From Amphibalanus amphitrite (taxonomy: Eukaryota > Arthropoda > Thecostraca > Balanomorpha > Balanidae): a DNA stretch of 64,000 nucleotides. Below, piece after piece: positions 34,245 to 45,111 of this stretch; the first letter of the stretch is position 1, and each line of letters opens with the position of its first letter. The stretch covers positions 1 through 64,000 of the forward strand of contig NW_024881501.1 of the NCBI RefSeq assembly GCF_019059575.1. Reading direction: 5' to 3'. A model generated the notes under the pieces. It had not been told where the DNA came from and ran no database searches. It saw only the letters and a list, made by a program, of their open reading frames with translations. Both the position numbers and the translations under genes were made by a program.

Positions 34245-34730
34245 CCTGGCTTTCGGTCGGTGTGTAAAAGCGGTTCGAAAAAGCCATCGCTCCCGGAACT
34301 TCCGCTCACTGGCGCGCGACGTCTCCTCCGTCGGCTCCGGCAGGTACACTGCACCGCGAACGTTCACGATCGCGCGACAGATGTACGTACACCAACGCGC
34401 GCGTGGTCGACTCCGCGAGCCGGTAGCTCGGCGCCAGAGCGGAAAACTCCGCTCCCGGCGCCAGATAGTGTAGTGTCATCGCCAGCCGCAGCGGTGCGCT
34501 CACCGTCTGGAGGAAGGTGGTGGTCGAGCGGGTGATCTGGCCCTCGATCTGTGCTAGTAGGAGGCTGAAGGCTCCCTAGCTCAGTCGGAAATACTGAACC
34601 TGTGTCGCTGAGGGTCGTTGAGCCGAAGCTCCTGCTCTCGGTTGGCGTGCTCGCCCAGCTCGTCGCGGCGCTGCAGCACGTCGCTGACCCCATGCGCCGG
34701 ACCAAGGGTCTGCGTCTCTCCTGCACCCTT
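34245..34730 (-). pseudogene. PIF/Harbinger transposase remnant (N-terminal part)
   Basis: On the minus strand three frames must be combined. One gives VLQRRDELGEHANREQELR and then LNDPQ. The next gives VQYFRLS (stop) GAFSLLLAQIEGQI, then SAPLRLAMTLHYLAPGAEF and SALAPSYRLAESTTRALVYV. The third gives VYLPEPTEETSRASERKFRE followed by RW. These correspond to the conserved N-terminal blocks of PIF/Harbinger (HARBI1-like) transposases, up to the helix preceding the first catalytic Asp. The DDE core itself was not found. Two frameshifts and an in-frame stop show decay. The intact enzyme would cut at the element TIRs. GC-rich third positions fit former coding. Confidence 0.8.
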
Positions 34731-34799
34731 TGGAGTGCCAGCTTGAAGTACAGTATCGCGATGGCTAGTTTAAGTGTGTACGGGTTGTTTGGTGGCTCA

Positions 34800-35160
34800 G
34801 CATGCAGATAACTAAATCTTTTGGTCCCAGAGCATCAATACAATGCACATTAATGTTGCTAAGTTTGGTTAATCGTTTGCGATATGCTCAGACCATTTAG
34901 ACCTCAAAAGTCGGTGTACTTTGCTCAATGTTTGTTTTTTAACAGCCAATTTGTTTTCATTATCAAGCAAGCTACCTACTCAAACTGCAATTAACCTAAA
35001 ATTTTGTTTCTTTTTTGAACGATGCATTAAATATATGAAGCTGGATTCTATTTCGTCTTTTCCAATATTCATTGTAAAACATTCATTACTTGCGCTATTG
35101 GAATTCGGTTACAACAGTTTAGGCGATATTTCAACGACGATATTTCTGCTCTAAGCGATT
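34800..35160. other. AT-rich stretch before the right TIR; no gene
   Basis: Nothing recognised. Confidence 0.4.
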
Positions 35161-35422
35161 CGGCCATTCGGCCGATATAGACACTTGCGCGAGAAAATCG
35201 CCGCTGTAACGACCGACTGAACCGGCCGAATGGATAGTGTGCGGTGGCCTTTATTCTGAGCTACGAGCAATAGATAGTACAAAAACAAAATATATTACAT
35301 AAAATTCAGCCTGTCGACAGGAAACAATAAAAGGGTATTGTGTTACAACATATGGGTTCATATTACGGCTTCAGAAATTTGGGCCTCCAATGCTGATTTC
35401 CCAAATCAGCGCACAGTCCATA

Positions 35423-36227
35423 TACCGGGTGGCCCAGAAAAAACGTTCCCAATTTTAAATCAATATTTCTCAGAAAGTGATAAAGATACAACATTGAAAC
35501 TTCCAATAGTCAATGCGGCATATATTTTTAGCAAATGGTATGATTTTTATGTTATTCGGTCGATTACTTTTTAAACGGTTCGTGTTTCTAGCATGTCATG
35601 TAAAAAAAACTTTTTTGCTCAGATGTTTACTAAAAATGTGAGTGAACGGGCCACTTCCATCTCGGCACCACGGCCTGCAGCCATGACTGCTACTGGCAAC
35701 TAGCCTCATTGATGGTTCAGGCCTGGGGGTGACACATTCCCTCTCGCTTTTTTCCTTTTTCGGTCGATTTACTATTTGATATTCTTGAAGGGAGGGCGAT
35801 CAGCAGTAGCCCATGCACCGTGCCGCTCCTTCTCTTCGAAACAGGACTTGTGTTGAAACGAATGACATCCATTAAAGCAATTTTGGCTTAGCATTTGAAT
35901 ATTTGGCACATAAGTGGGACAAAAATATTTGAAATAACAGCACACGTGCTGGTATCATTCACGTGTTCTATTTTTCTATTTTTTTTCTAACATGGTACGT
36001 CTAAGCCAATCATTACTACCGTTCAACAACGGCAAAAAAAGCAAAAACGTCTTACTTAATTCAACATAAGATTGCTGGCTTGAAAATGATGGTACAGTGT
36101 TATAATTTGGCATACCAATGCGCAAAGAAGTGACGCAAACTTGATGAAAATTTTGGCTCGTTATTTGCACTCGAATTTGAGATATAGGCCTCCAAAGTTC
36201 GGAACGATTTTTTTGGGCCACCCAGTA
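35423..36227. mobile_element. Non-autonomous mariner-like element, 805 bp
   Basis: TACCGGGTGGCCCAGAAAAA at the left and its near reverse complement TTTTTTTGGGCCACCCAGTA at the right form ~26-bp TIRs. They are flanked by TA on both sides (35,421-35,422; 36,228-36,229). The interior lacks a transposase. The end sequence GGGTGGCCCA differs from that of the mariner at 38.3 kb. Confidence 0.75.
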
Positions 36228-36371
36228 TAGAGAAGTCTGTGTTTTGTGTATTGTATTTTCTATGTTATGTTGGTCGTTTGTATATATTTTCAGAGCTCTG
36301 ACAGGCTGACGAAGGAAGACTAAAGCTTTCTGGAAGCAATCATTATACAGAAATAAAGTTTGTGTTCTAAA

Positions 36372-36922
36372 CAGTGTCCCAAAATTTTATTTGGGCTTGG
36401 GCGCTTGGGTGTCTGAGGGAGATACTCTGCACTGCAAAGAGGGCTGAGAGTGGAAAATCGCCAGTTAGGTAGGTAGGTACGCGCCAGAAAGGTAAGGCAC
36501 AAAAAAGTTGAAACAGTGGTCATTAATTTTTTGTGAGTGTTGGAGAATGTGGAGCTGCATTATAAGATGATTTAATGCAATATGGAGATAGGTTAAAGCC
36601 AGCCAGCAAACGTACGTGCAAGTGCTCTTTATGGACGCCGGTGAAAGCAGGGCGCCGGAGGGCATATTGAGTCACGTGACAATTACGATTTTCTCCCCCT
36701 CTCAACGCCTTCTAGATGCTGGATGTCACGTGGTTTATTTATGAGAATAAATTTCAAGAGCCTTGATCATATCGCCCCAGGCGCCCTGTTTTCACCGTCG
36801 TCCCTCTTTATTGGTGAAATTAGGAGTGGATTTTTTTTTCTGGAAAATTGGAGATGAAAGTGGATAATTGATTTCATTTGGATGCCAGTTCCCACCCAAA
36901 TCTGGCAAATTTTGGGACACTG
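36372..36922. mobile_element. Non-autonomous hAT element, 551 bp
   Basis: Ends CAGTGTCCCAAAATTTT and AAATTTTGGGACACTG are inverted repeats. The 8-bp flanks GTTCTAAA (36,364-36,371) and GTTTTAAA (36,923-36,930) differ at one position. No transposase frame. Confidence 0.8.
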
Positions 36923-36930
36923 GTTTTAAA

Positions 36931-37470
36931 CAAACTTAACAATACAATATCACAGTCGAGCTCTGAATAACATCAATATAGGTATAACATCATAACTACT
37001 TTGTGTAAGGATCTCGAACTACTGTGTTGCTGTGATATTGAAATCAAAACACATGCATCCTGTATCCATGAAAATGGATAGTAGGTAAAAAGTAGCATTT
37101 GTTGCCACTTGTTAGTGATAATTATGCAATATCTTGGTAATTTTAGTTGATATGAAATAACGCAAGGTTTAGTTAATTGAGACTAAACATGGAAGATAAT
37201 TTTTAGGTCAATTTTTTACCATGTCTTTGTTAATGCTGTTCTTGATATTCCACTTAACTCACAACACACCCGTTCAAATGTTATTTCAGGGCTTTCACAA
37301 TAGCCATGTCTTTGTGGTCAATCATGCTCAGAGCAAACTGAATCAATTTCATCCATGACTTCCATAGCCATTTATCTCTGATCCTTTTTCAGAACAAGAC
37401 CTGCACTACTACATGTATGCGGTTACAGGACAATTTGCCCAATGCATATTCGCTGAATGTCAATTTATCG
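36931..37470. other. No recognisable gene
   Basis: AT-rich, unremarkable sequence. Confidence 0.4.
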
Positions 37471-37645
37471 AATGCATTTTGCCGACATGTAAAAAAAGCG
37501 AAGGGCTAAAAGTCGAAATGCAATTTTGAATTTGCCGACATGCCTTTTTGCCGACGTGGAAAAAGTCGAAACGTCAATTTGCCGAAATGTCAATTGATCG
37601 AAATGTCAATTTGCCGAAAAGTCAATTGGTCGAAATATCGAAATG
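37440..37645. repeat. Short tandem repeat, GAAATGTCAATTTGCC-like unit
   Basis: About ten degenerate units of 16-18 bp built on TGTCAATTTGCCGAAA, clearest at 37,560-37,640. Confidence 0.8.
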
Positions 37646-38338
37646 CCGGCCGAGGGGGGACGGGTACGACCCCCTTGCCGTTTCGCCCCTAATGAAGCTA
37701 GAGCATCTCGGAAAAAAACGAGCGTGTGCGCCGGTACTAGACGCAGCGATTGGTACCCGATTTTAAGGGCTCAGATCAACCGGTAACCTCTGAGGTCAGG
37801 TCAAGTGGCCCAAGGTACAGGTCTGTTTTTTATCGAATAACTTCGCAAAAAAATGATTGCAGAGTCGCGATTTTTACAGCATCGTGTTCGCCTTGCTCAG
37901 GCGCGTCAAAGGGTATACTTTTTGTTTAGGTGAAGTCAACTTTAGGTGTTGACCTAGGGTCACGGTCAGGTCAGAACCCCCAGGTCACGAACTTGGTCGA
38001 AATATTTCATGTCGCATAACATTCGATTCGGCAGGTTTTCCCGAGTCATTGGTGGTTTTTCCGACTCGCTAGCTCAATTTGATCAGGAGTTATTGACGGA
38101 AAACTCTTATGACTCTAGTGCCGTCATAAACGACGTCACGCAAGGTCAACAATGCAAAAGTGAGGCATCGAAACTTGCATGGATTGCATGAAATCACGAT
38201 TCCGTATGGTTGAGATGATTTGAGCTTCATCTCCGGCGGCGCCAAAATAAAATTTTTCATTTTTTCCATCGACTTAAAATGGTGAGGTCACGAAAATTAC
38301 CTGACCTCATATGAACTTCAGGGAAAATCCGAGATATA

Positions 38339-39712
38339 CAGGGTGGACCAAAAAGGATGGAAACATTTTTTCTTCATTGTGGAAAAACTACTGGAGCAAT
38401 TTGCATGGTTTTTGACATGCACGTGCTATGTTCTATGGAGTTTTGTTGGGCATGCAAAAAGTCAGTCCTGACAATGAATCCGTACAGCAAGGAAGAGAAG
38501 GCTAAGATAGTAAATTTTACTGGGATTCAAAATCGGTAGTTGTAACGCAAAGAAATTTTCGCAGCCATTTTAAGACTCGAAAAGCACCATCATATAACAG
38601 CATTTTACGTCTAACTGAGCAATTTGTTAGAGAAGGTGACTTAGGAAACCTAAGTAGAAAATCAAGTGGCAGGAAAAAGAAGACAAGGACCCCAGAAAAC
38701 ATCGAGAAGGTAAAACATCTGGTTTGCAAACAACCCTCAAAATCCTCTCGCCATCTCGCGGAAGAGGCGGGCACCAGCAGAACCTCACTGCTCCGGATTC
38801 TTAAAAAGGATCTGAAAATGAAGCCATACAAGGTGACGACATGCCAGAAGCTGTCGCAGAAGCACATGATGGAACGCCGGGCCTTCGCAGCCTGGCTTAC
38901 CGACGAGGACTCAAAAAATCCGGACTTCGCACAAAACATCTGGTTCTCTGATGAAGCCCACTTTCACCTGGATGGCAGTGTCAGCTCGCAAAACAGCCGA
39001 TTTTGGAGCACCGAAAAACCGGACGTGGTACAGGAGAAGTCACTGCACAGCAGCAAGGTCACCGTATGGTGCGCCCTCAGCGGAAGAGGAATCGTCGGTC
39101 CACTTTGGTTTGAGGATGGAAGCGGCGACACCATGACCGTCGACCAGCAGCGCTACCAAGCGGTGCTTATGAACTTCTGGAAGCAGGCCAAAACGAAATA
39201 TGGCAGTCTCATGGACCTGATGTGGTTGCAGCACGACGGCGCACCTCCTCACACCGCCAAAGCAACCCTAAAGTGGATCAAAACCACTTTGGTGACCGGC
39301 TGGAATCCCGCGGTGCCAGTCGCAACTGGCCTGCCTGCTCACCCGACCTGACCCCTATGGATGTTTTCCTGTGGGGTCATCATAAGGGCCAGGTCTACAA
39401 GGAAGGTCCAGAAAGCCTCTGTGAACTGAAGAGAGAGAGATCACGAAGGCTGTGCGAGCCGTACCAGTGGACATGTGTCGTCGGGCTGTCTTGTCAGTCG
39501 CCAAGCGGGCCGCTCTGTGCCTGTCTCGCGAAGGTGGTCACTTTGAACATCTGCTCTGAGAGACTGAAGACGAAAGAAAGCAGATGAGAGTGATGCTATA
39601 AATGAGTTTCCACGAAATGTACTCTGGTTAGCTATCATTCCCATTCACCTGCATGCAATAATACATGTTTTATGCGAGTTCAAAATGTTTCCATCCTTTT
39701 TGGTCCACCCTG
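38339..39712 (+). mobile_element. Mariner-type transposon, 1374 bp
   Basis: Begins CAGGGTGGACCAAAAAGG and ends with the reverse complement. About 31 bp of each end match perfectly. TA is duplicated at 38,337-38,338 and 39,713-39,714. The insertion point is confirmed by an empty paralogous site at ~45.9 kb. It contains one transposase gene with frameshifts. Confidence 0.9.
38474..39587 (+). pseudogene. Mariner/IS630-type DDE transposase, two frameshifts
   Basis: It would bind the element TIRs and cut and paste at TA. It starts MNPYSKEEKAKIVNFTG; after IQNR the frame is lost (TAG at 38,537) and the next frame continues SVVVTQRNFRSHFKTRKAPS, a helix-turn-helix region. The catalytic block IWFSDEAHFHLDG (first Asp) and WLQHDGAPPHTA (second Asp) are intact. 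A second frameshift near 39,280-39,300 precedes PDLTPMDVFLWG (third Asp). The second and third Asp are about 41 residues apart if the frames are joined there, which would fit a DD41D (rosa-like) mariner lineage. The copy is dead as it stands but only lightly damaged. Confidence 0.88.
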
Positions 39713-40282
39713 TACAAACTGTGAAACTCTTATCCTCGTCGTATTGGGGTTTTGCCAGCCTCAAACGTATAAGGGGGAAGAAGGGGCTTGTCGTTTCGCC
39801 CCTAATCAAGCTAGAGCTTCGCAGAAAAACAAGCGGGCTGCCCGTGACGAGAGGAAGCCGATGATACCCAATTTTAAGGTCCTAGGTCATTGGTTGATCT
39901 TCCATGTCAGGTCAATGACCCAAAAGTCGGAAAATCGGGACCTGTTAGAACGTCGTAAAGTGTGACTGTCATGGGGCATTCGGGGTGCTGATTACGAATA
40001 TCATGTTAGTTTAGATCACAGATGATGTCTCATGCATTAAAACCAGGTTGGGTCAGGTCAGGTCAGGTCAACCAGTAGGGGTCCTGCTGAGTATTCGTAG
40101 TACATTTCAACCGCCTCTGACAGCTTCGTAGCATGTTGCGAAGGCACCAAAACTACTTCGTAAATGTTCAAATGATTACCATGAACATTTACGTAAACAT
40201 TTTTTAGCTTAATTCGAATTCAGCTAAAAAAACTACCCTGCAGAAACATGTAAAACTCGAAAACGTGAACCGAGGTCATCAA

Positions 40283-40295
40283 AGGTCAATGACCT
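40283..40295. promoter_or_regulatory. Perfect IR1 nuclear-receptor palindrome AGGTCAATGACCT
   Basis: Two consensus half-sites inverted with a 1-bp spacer, the preferred form for the insect ecdysone receptor heterodimer EcR/USP. Located inside MITE F4. Function is inferred from sequence only. Confidence 0.5.
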
Positions 40296-40462
40296 TACCT
40301 GACCTTCCAGTGACCTTGAACCCACCCTAATGCATGGGAGCAACATCACATGCCATGATTGAACGCTTGAAACCACGAAAAGGCTGCAAACGCGCGGCTA
40401 ATGCGAGCCGACATACGCCGAATCGCGATTCCGGCCAAACATGGTCTCAAAAAGTAGGTCCT

Positions 40463-40475
40463 AGGTCAAAGGTCA
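40463..40475. promoter_or_regulatory. Perfect DR1 nuclear-receptor site AGGTCAAAGGTCA
   Basis: Two direct half-sites with a 1-bp spacer, the HNF4/RXR-type arrangement. Inside MITE F4. Function not shown. Confidence 0.4.
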
Positions 40476-40766
40476 TTAAGGTCAGGGCCATGAAATTTTA
40501 AGGGTAGGTATAAAATTGATCAAATCGAGGGTACTCACAGTTTCGTTGCGATCAGCCGCTTTTTACGCGAATTATTCGCGAAAACCCGAGGGCGGGATTC
40601 GTTCGACCCCCCCCCCCCCCCCACACACACACCTATACGGGCGAGGGTTAATGAATACTATGTAGGTACCGTAAGTTTCATCTTCCTGTGAAAGCTCCTC
40701 TGACAGTGAGGGCGTTGCGAAGTTGCGACATCTCGAGACCGTGCAGAGGTTCACTTATGACGTCAT

Positions 40767-40779
40767 AGGTCAGTGACCT
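40767..40779. promoter_or_regulatory. Perfect IR1 palindrome AGGTCAGTGACCT beside a CRE
   Basis: Directly follows TGACGTCAT (40,758-40,766), so a CRE and an EcR/USP-type element are adjacent. It lies in the F6 MITE tail. Confidence 0.5.
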
Positions 40780-41069
40780 GACCTGACCCGAAAATGCGGC
40801 TGATCAGTCAGAAGGTCCGGCTGGAGTCAAAGGTCAGGTAAGTCAAGTTTCAGCTCTCCATCTGCAGCGTGTGTCGGAGCTCGGCAGCGTGAGGGCGCTG
40901 CTGGCGCCAGCTGTCGGCTGCTGGTGTATCCACCCACCCACGTATTGCTGGTGGAGGGGGGGGGGGGGGGGCGTCTAACGTGGATCATCACAGATGTGAT
41001 GTCATATATCTCAATACTGAAAGAATGTGGAGGTTTTGACTCCTTTACACGAAACTGGACGGATTTCAA

Positions 41070-41614
41070 TATTTTCCCATAAACTTGTAATGTAAAGGTC
41101 CCAAGTTTGACCTGATATCAGGTCACATAAAAAATATGAGATATGCCAGTTGCACATACTGGTACATTAAAGGTAGTGTGCCAGCTTTCTTGGACCATAT
41201 GGAGTTAATGACCCGGATAAGGAGAACCGGATTTTTAGAACTTATCCGTACCTTCAAAACTCATGGAAACGTCTTAAATTCTTCAAATTTTGAGTACCCC
41301 ATTGCGAAATTCGCCCCGACGGGTTGTCGGTCGTAGGTACCCCAACCACATTTCACACCACTATGAACAATAAATGCACACACTAAAATCGCTATTACCG
41401 ATAGGCTCATCCAATCAAGTTTCGATAAACCCGTTCATCATCATCTCCTGCGGTTTCGAACACGCCTGTAAGGTGGCTTCTGATGCTCGTCGAGGTCGGA
41501 ATTTCCAAATACGCGTGGTGCGACGGGCCGCGCGCTCTGACTTCGGCCAAGAAAAATGCGTCAGCTGATCATTGTCATTTCTGCCACTTGCTTGTGGTGA
41601 AATGGGGTCATAAC
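41070..41614. other. No recognisable gene
   Basis: Short open frames only. Flanked by MITEs. Confidence 0.4.
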
Positions 41615-42624
41615 TTAACCCTCGCCCTGGCAGGGCATTTTTCATAACACGGCCTGGCAGGGGGGGGGGGTCGATGCGACCCCCCTCGCGATTGGCTCCT
41701 ATGGCACCTAGAAACACCAAATTTGGTAGGTAGGTGGGCCCCCTGGAGTTCTCGCCCCCGTGCAAATTTGGTTGCTCTAGGTCAATATTTAGGGGGGTAT
41801 TGGGGGGTATAAATGTAAAAATTTCGCTAAAAACAGGTCAAAAGTTTTTCGCTTATAACTTTTGATCTAATTAAGATAGAGCAAAAAGAAAAGCACCGGT
41901 GAACTCAGCACGTCAAGGCGCGTCGAATGTTATACTTTTTAGCTTGCTTAAGTGTACTTTAAGTTTTTCTTAATTTTTAAGTAAACTTTAATTAATCAAT
42001 TAAGTTCAAGTTAACCAAATTTTATCATATCGCATATCACTCGATTCGGCTGATCACCAGGAACACACTGACACCATTTTTAAGCTCTAGCGTCATTATG
42101 TGCCAAGTTATTGGCAAAAACGTCATTTGACCTCAGTTGACCTCATTTGACCTGACCCATGGATAAGTACACCAAACAAAGAAGCACCAAGTGACCTGCT
42201 GTTAAGTACTGTGGTTTCAAAGTACAAAAGTGATAGAACGAAGCGGATATCTCCAGTATTTTCCGAATTTAGCATTTTCCCATAGGCTTAACATTACGAC
42301 GTAATGACCTCTAACTGACCTCAGGTCAGTGACCTCGAAAAACCCGAACTATATGTTATACAAATCGGTGAACTTAGCACACCCTGAAAGTTTGAAGGAA
42401 ATCAGTCAAAAACTGTGAGCTGGACAGGTGCAAAAAGAAAATTGAAATTTGACCATGACATTGTACCGGTTTTTCTGACCTGGTGACCTGACCCAAGGCC
42501 ACCCGGACCTGAAATTTTTAGGTCATATGTAAAAAGGTTGCCCCACCGCCGTTTTTACGCTATCTTCGAAAAACCTTAGCGGGGGGTCGCATCGACCCCC
42601 TCCCCCTGCCAGGGCGAGGGTTAA
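41615..42624. mobile_element. TTAA-flanked MITE, family F5, intact ends
   Basis: Perfect 17-bp TIRs CCCTCGCCCTGGCAGGG, both flanked by TTAA (41,615-41,618; 42,621-42,624). Subterminal hairpins are GGGTCGATGCGACCC on the left and GGGTCGCATCGACCC on the right. The interior has many TGACCT motifs and one perfect IR1. About 1.0 kb, non-coding. Confidence 0.9.
42323..42335. promoter_or_regulatory. Perfect IR1 palindrome AGGTCAGTGACCT
   Basis: The same 13-bp site as at 40,767 but in a different MITE family (F5). Preceded by TGACCTC, forming an overlapping everted pair. Confidence 0.5.
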
Positions 42625-42879
42625 GAGACGGCTGTTTCATATCAATTATTTTACATAAAATCATATTTCAAACCATAAATTAATGTTCGACAGCCAAATT
42701 AAAGAAACAATACCAATACAGGCTTACAGTTTAAGTTCGACATTGTGTTGTCTACGATTAGACAGCTGATAACTCATTCTCGTACGTCGTAACTCTATAA
42801 TGACCTTTGCTTATTGTCACATGTGCGCCGCATTCGCGATTGTTGCCGACGCCTGTTTGCAGGTCAGCCCACTACAGTT

Positions 42880-43302
42880 GTTATACATATCGGAAAACCG
42901 ATAAACTTTTAGGCAAAAAAGGCACTATTCCAGGCCCATTTTTGATTTTTTTGCGATATTAGGTAAAAACAGAAGCTTCTTATCCTAGGAAAAATAAAAT
43001 GGGAAATCATTGGAAGGTGGCACACTACCTTTAACCAAAGCCTGAATAGAAGAAATCGATCCGTCAAAACCTCCAGCTCTGGCGTGATTGCAAACATCTG
43101 TGGTGGGGTCAACAATTCGTCTATGGTGACCTGACCTTACCTGACCCGGCATTTTTTTTTTCTGTTGAACTGTGCGCAATGAATGTAATCTGTAGAGTCA
43201 CCGAGTTTCAGCTTTCTGTCTAGCGGCGTTTGGCAGTGGCATGTGAAAAACCTGAGGGGGGCTGGGCGATTCGCCCCCCCACCCCACCGGGAATAGGGTT
43301 AG
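42880..43302. mobile_element. Degenerate TTAA-type MITE fragment
   Basis: Ends with a G-run/C-run hairpin (43,256-43,283) and CCGGGAATAGGGTTAG, a decayed GAGGGTTAA end. Inside are TGACCTGACCTTACCTGACC and TTGAACTGTGCGCAATG, as in other members. No left end found. Confidence 0.45.
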
Positions 43303-43554
43303 TATAACTAAATAAACACTTAAAGAAGGATAGCAAAGTGACAAGTTACTGCAAGACAAATTTTCGACGAAACATCTGCAGCGTTGTAGACAAAATAATT
43401 ACCTTGAGCGCGAAGTCGGCGTCGGCTGCATTCGCAGCCTGAAGCCCCAGCTCTTGAACCTTACGCCAGACGGCTCTCTCGGTCTTGTCTACGAGCAGCG
43501 CATAGACACATGGGAATGTCTGTCCCAGCACATACGTGTGCAGAGTGTATAGCT

Positions 43555-45111
43555 CAGGGGGGCGACACGGCTATTCGCGCAATGTATTCAGTTATGGGCC
43601 GCGCGGGGCCTCGCGATGACGCGGCTGGAGGCAACTGCTCAGCGCGCTAGGATACTTCTGGCGGAGCCGGGCGCTGAACGGTGTGCAATGAATGGGTTAC
43701 GGGCGGGCAGACAGAGATGAGGTATTGAATATGAATTGACATCAGCAATCGGGTGGGGAAGGAGAACGTTTCTAATCGAGCTTGGGATGGGGAAAGCCGA
43801 AAATGTCGGCTCAAAGCTCCGACAGGGCCGGGTGCCGTACCATGTGTAGTATGTTTAGGTGGGCAGACAGAGATGAGTTATTGGATTTAAATTCACCTTA
43901 CCATCGGTTTCTGGTGGGGTTTGAAGACATTTTTAGTCAAGCTCGGGGTGTGGCAACCAACTGGCGGATCCAGGGGAGGGCATTTGGGGCAAATGTCTTC
44001 CCCCACAACCGGGGCAGCGCCCGAAATCGCTTTTCGAGGATAAAAGAAAACTTAACAACTTTTCTGAGGAAATGTTGGTTAATCACACTGCAAAGCAGTG
44101 CACAAGGAATCGAAATCCGAGTTTTTCTCCCTTTTTGGGGTAAGCCCCCGCAGTGTCCAAGTGTCCAACGTGTCCTTCAGTGTCCTTCCTGGATCCGCCA
44201 GTTGTGAATAAGTCACGGTCAATACCGAGCTTCGGCGGGACCAGGCGCTGTATACGTTGTATGTACCTACAATGAAGAGGCGGACAGCCACCTAACCCCA
44301 CATCCTATTGCTATACCCGTGCTTCTGAGGGTGAAGCACTGAAGCATCACAGAATCCCACAGGACCTGCGAGTCGACGAGGTGGCCGCTTTGGCCGCCGG
44401 GTATTGTAGCTCCCTGGAGTTGCCTGGGACCGATGGACCGATGCCTGGAACAACAGCCCCGGCGGTGCCCCTATCGGCCGTAGTAATTAGTGAATTCCCG
44501 TAATGTAGAGATCATATCCTCAATGATCTCCATTACGATTTTATATTCCTAAACAATATGACAGACCAATTATGCTGCCTACGTTCAGGCATTACCTCTG
44601 ATGGTTTTACGCCCAGTACATGTGTTGTCTGTCAAACAACAATCGACGACGGGATCCCTTCTCATCATCTCTTAAACCATCGGTTGTCCATTCACCCACC
44701 CCTTTTCCCTAAAAATAGACGGTCAGATTCGGCCTGGGTCCTTACGACCCCTCTAGATTCGCCAGAGACGGGATCGGCTCGCCGTTATTGCACCCGTCCT
44801 AGTGTCTTTAGATACATAGACAGCTTCGACCCCGGACGTCGGACGGGGTGATCGTTCCACGAATGTACGCACCATCCAGGCCTAGGATGCATCGAGGTTT
44901 AAAAGAATGCAGTCTGCAGATCAGTCAACATAATGTTGGTATGCAACCACACTAAAATATCTCCCCGGCTCCCGCAACGTTCCAACGCCCCTCCGTTATG
45001 CATTCACCTTATGTGTCCGCCGAGCCAGCTTGCCTCCAATGACGTCATCGGCCGGCCGGCGGCGTTCAAGGTCAAACGGCTGGTGTCCTTACCTGGAGTT
45101 CTATAGCCTTG
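43555..45111. mobile_element. Non-autonomous hAT element, 1557 bp, inside the MULE exon
   Basis: A perfect 8-bp duplication GTATAGCT flanks it (43,547-43,554; 45,112-45,119). The ends are CAGGGGGGCGACACGG and ...CTATAGCCTTG; only the outer ~5 bp are clearly inverted (CAGGG/CAAGG). The left ~200 bp match 63,784-64,000, another member entering the window end. An inner MITE lies at 43,958-44,204. The open frame at 44,558-44,851 has no recognisable motif and no transposase was seen. Confidence 0.8.
43958..44204. mobile_element. Small MITE with 17-bp perfect TIRs
   Basis: CAACTGGCGGATCCAGG at the left and its exact reverse complement at the right, 247 bp apart end to end. The GGCGGATCC end is hAT-like, but no 8-bp duplication is visible around it. 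Confidence 0.7.

Larger units (their letters stand above)
27183..35253. mobile_element. PIF/Harbinger-like DNA transposon, ~8.1 kb, with nested insertions
   Basis: The ends TAAAGGCCACCGCACACTA (27,183) and its reverse complement (ending 35,253) begin terminal inverted repeats that match for about 80 bp with roughly 8 differences. A 3-bp direct duplication TTC (27,180-27,182; 35,254-35,256) fits the 3-bp target sites of PIF/Harbinger, although TWA is the commoner target. A decayed PIF/Harbinger transposase lies inside at 34.25-34.73 kb. A LINE and a minisatellite block inflate it. The copy cannot be autonomous. Confidence 0.78.
39730..40651 (+). mobile_element. TTAA-flanked MITE, family F4, copy 1
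   Basis: The right end ACGGGCGAGGGTTAA is intact. The left end is slightly decayed (TTATCCTCGTCGTATTGG; the family form is TTAACCCTCGCCCGTATTGG, as seen inverted at 62,608-62,628). It lies inside the F6 MITE, whose sequence resumes right after it. The interior has TGACCT/AGGTCA arrays. Length is about 922 bp. No coding capacity. Confidence 0.78.
37650..40980 (+). mobile_element. TTAA-type MITE, family F6, interrupted by a mariner and a second MITE
   Basis: Blocks 37,650-38,338, 39,713-39,729 and 40,652-~40,800 align in order with the uninterrupted minus-strand copy at ~45.7-46.6 kb. In that copy CCGAGATATACAAG occupies the point where the mariner sits here (CCGAGATATA / TACAAAC). The left hairpin is GGGTACGACCCCC. 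The right edge is uncertain: homology fades after 40,800, and a G-run lies at 40,956-40,971. Confidence 0.65.

Noticed and set aside
34566-34640. tRNA-like segment (CTCCCTAGCTCAGTCGG resembles an A box)
   Set aside because: No matching B box or cloverleaf; the segment is antisense to the Harbinger transposase remnant.
44558-44851. 97-codon plus-strand frame with Cys pairs
   Set aside because: Inside a non-autonomous hAT; cysteine spacing matches no zinc-finger pattern I know.
45085-45100. Splice donor CAG/GTAAGG in the minus-strand MULE frame
   Set aside because: It lies inside the hAT insertion; the MULE frame rejoins precisely at the 8-bp duplication instead.
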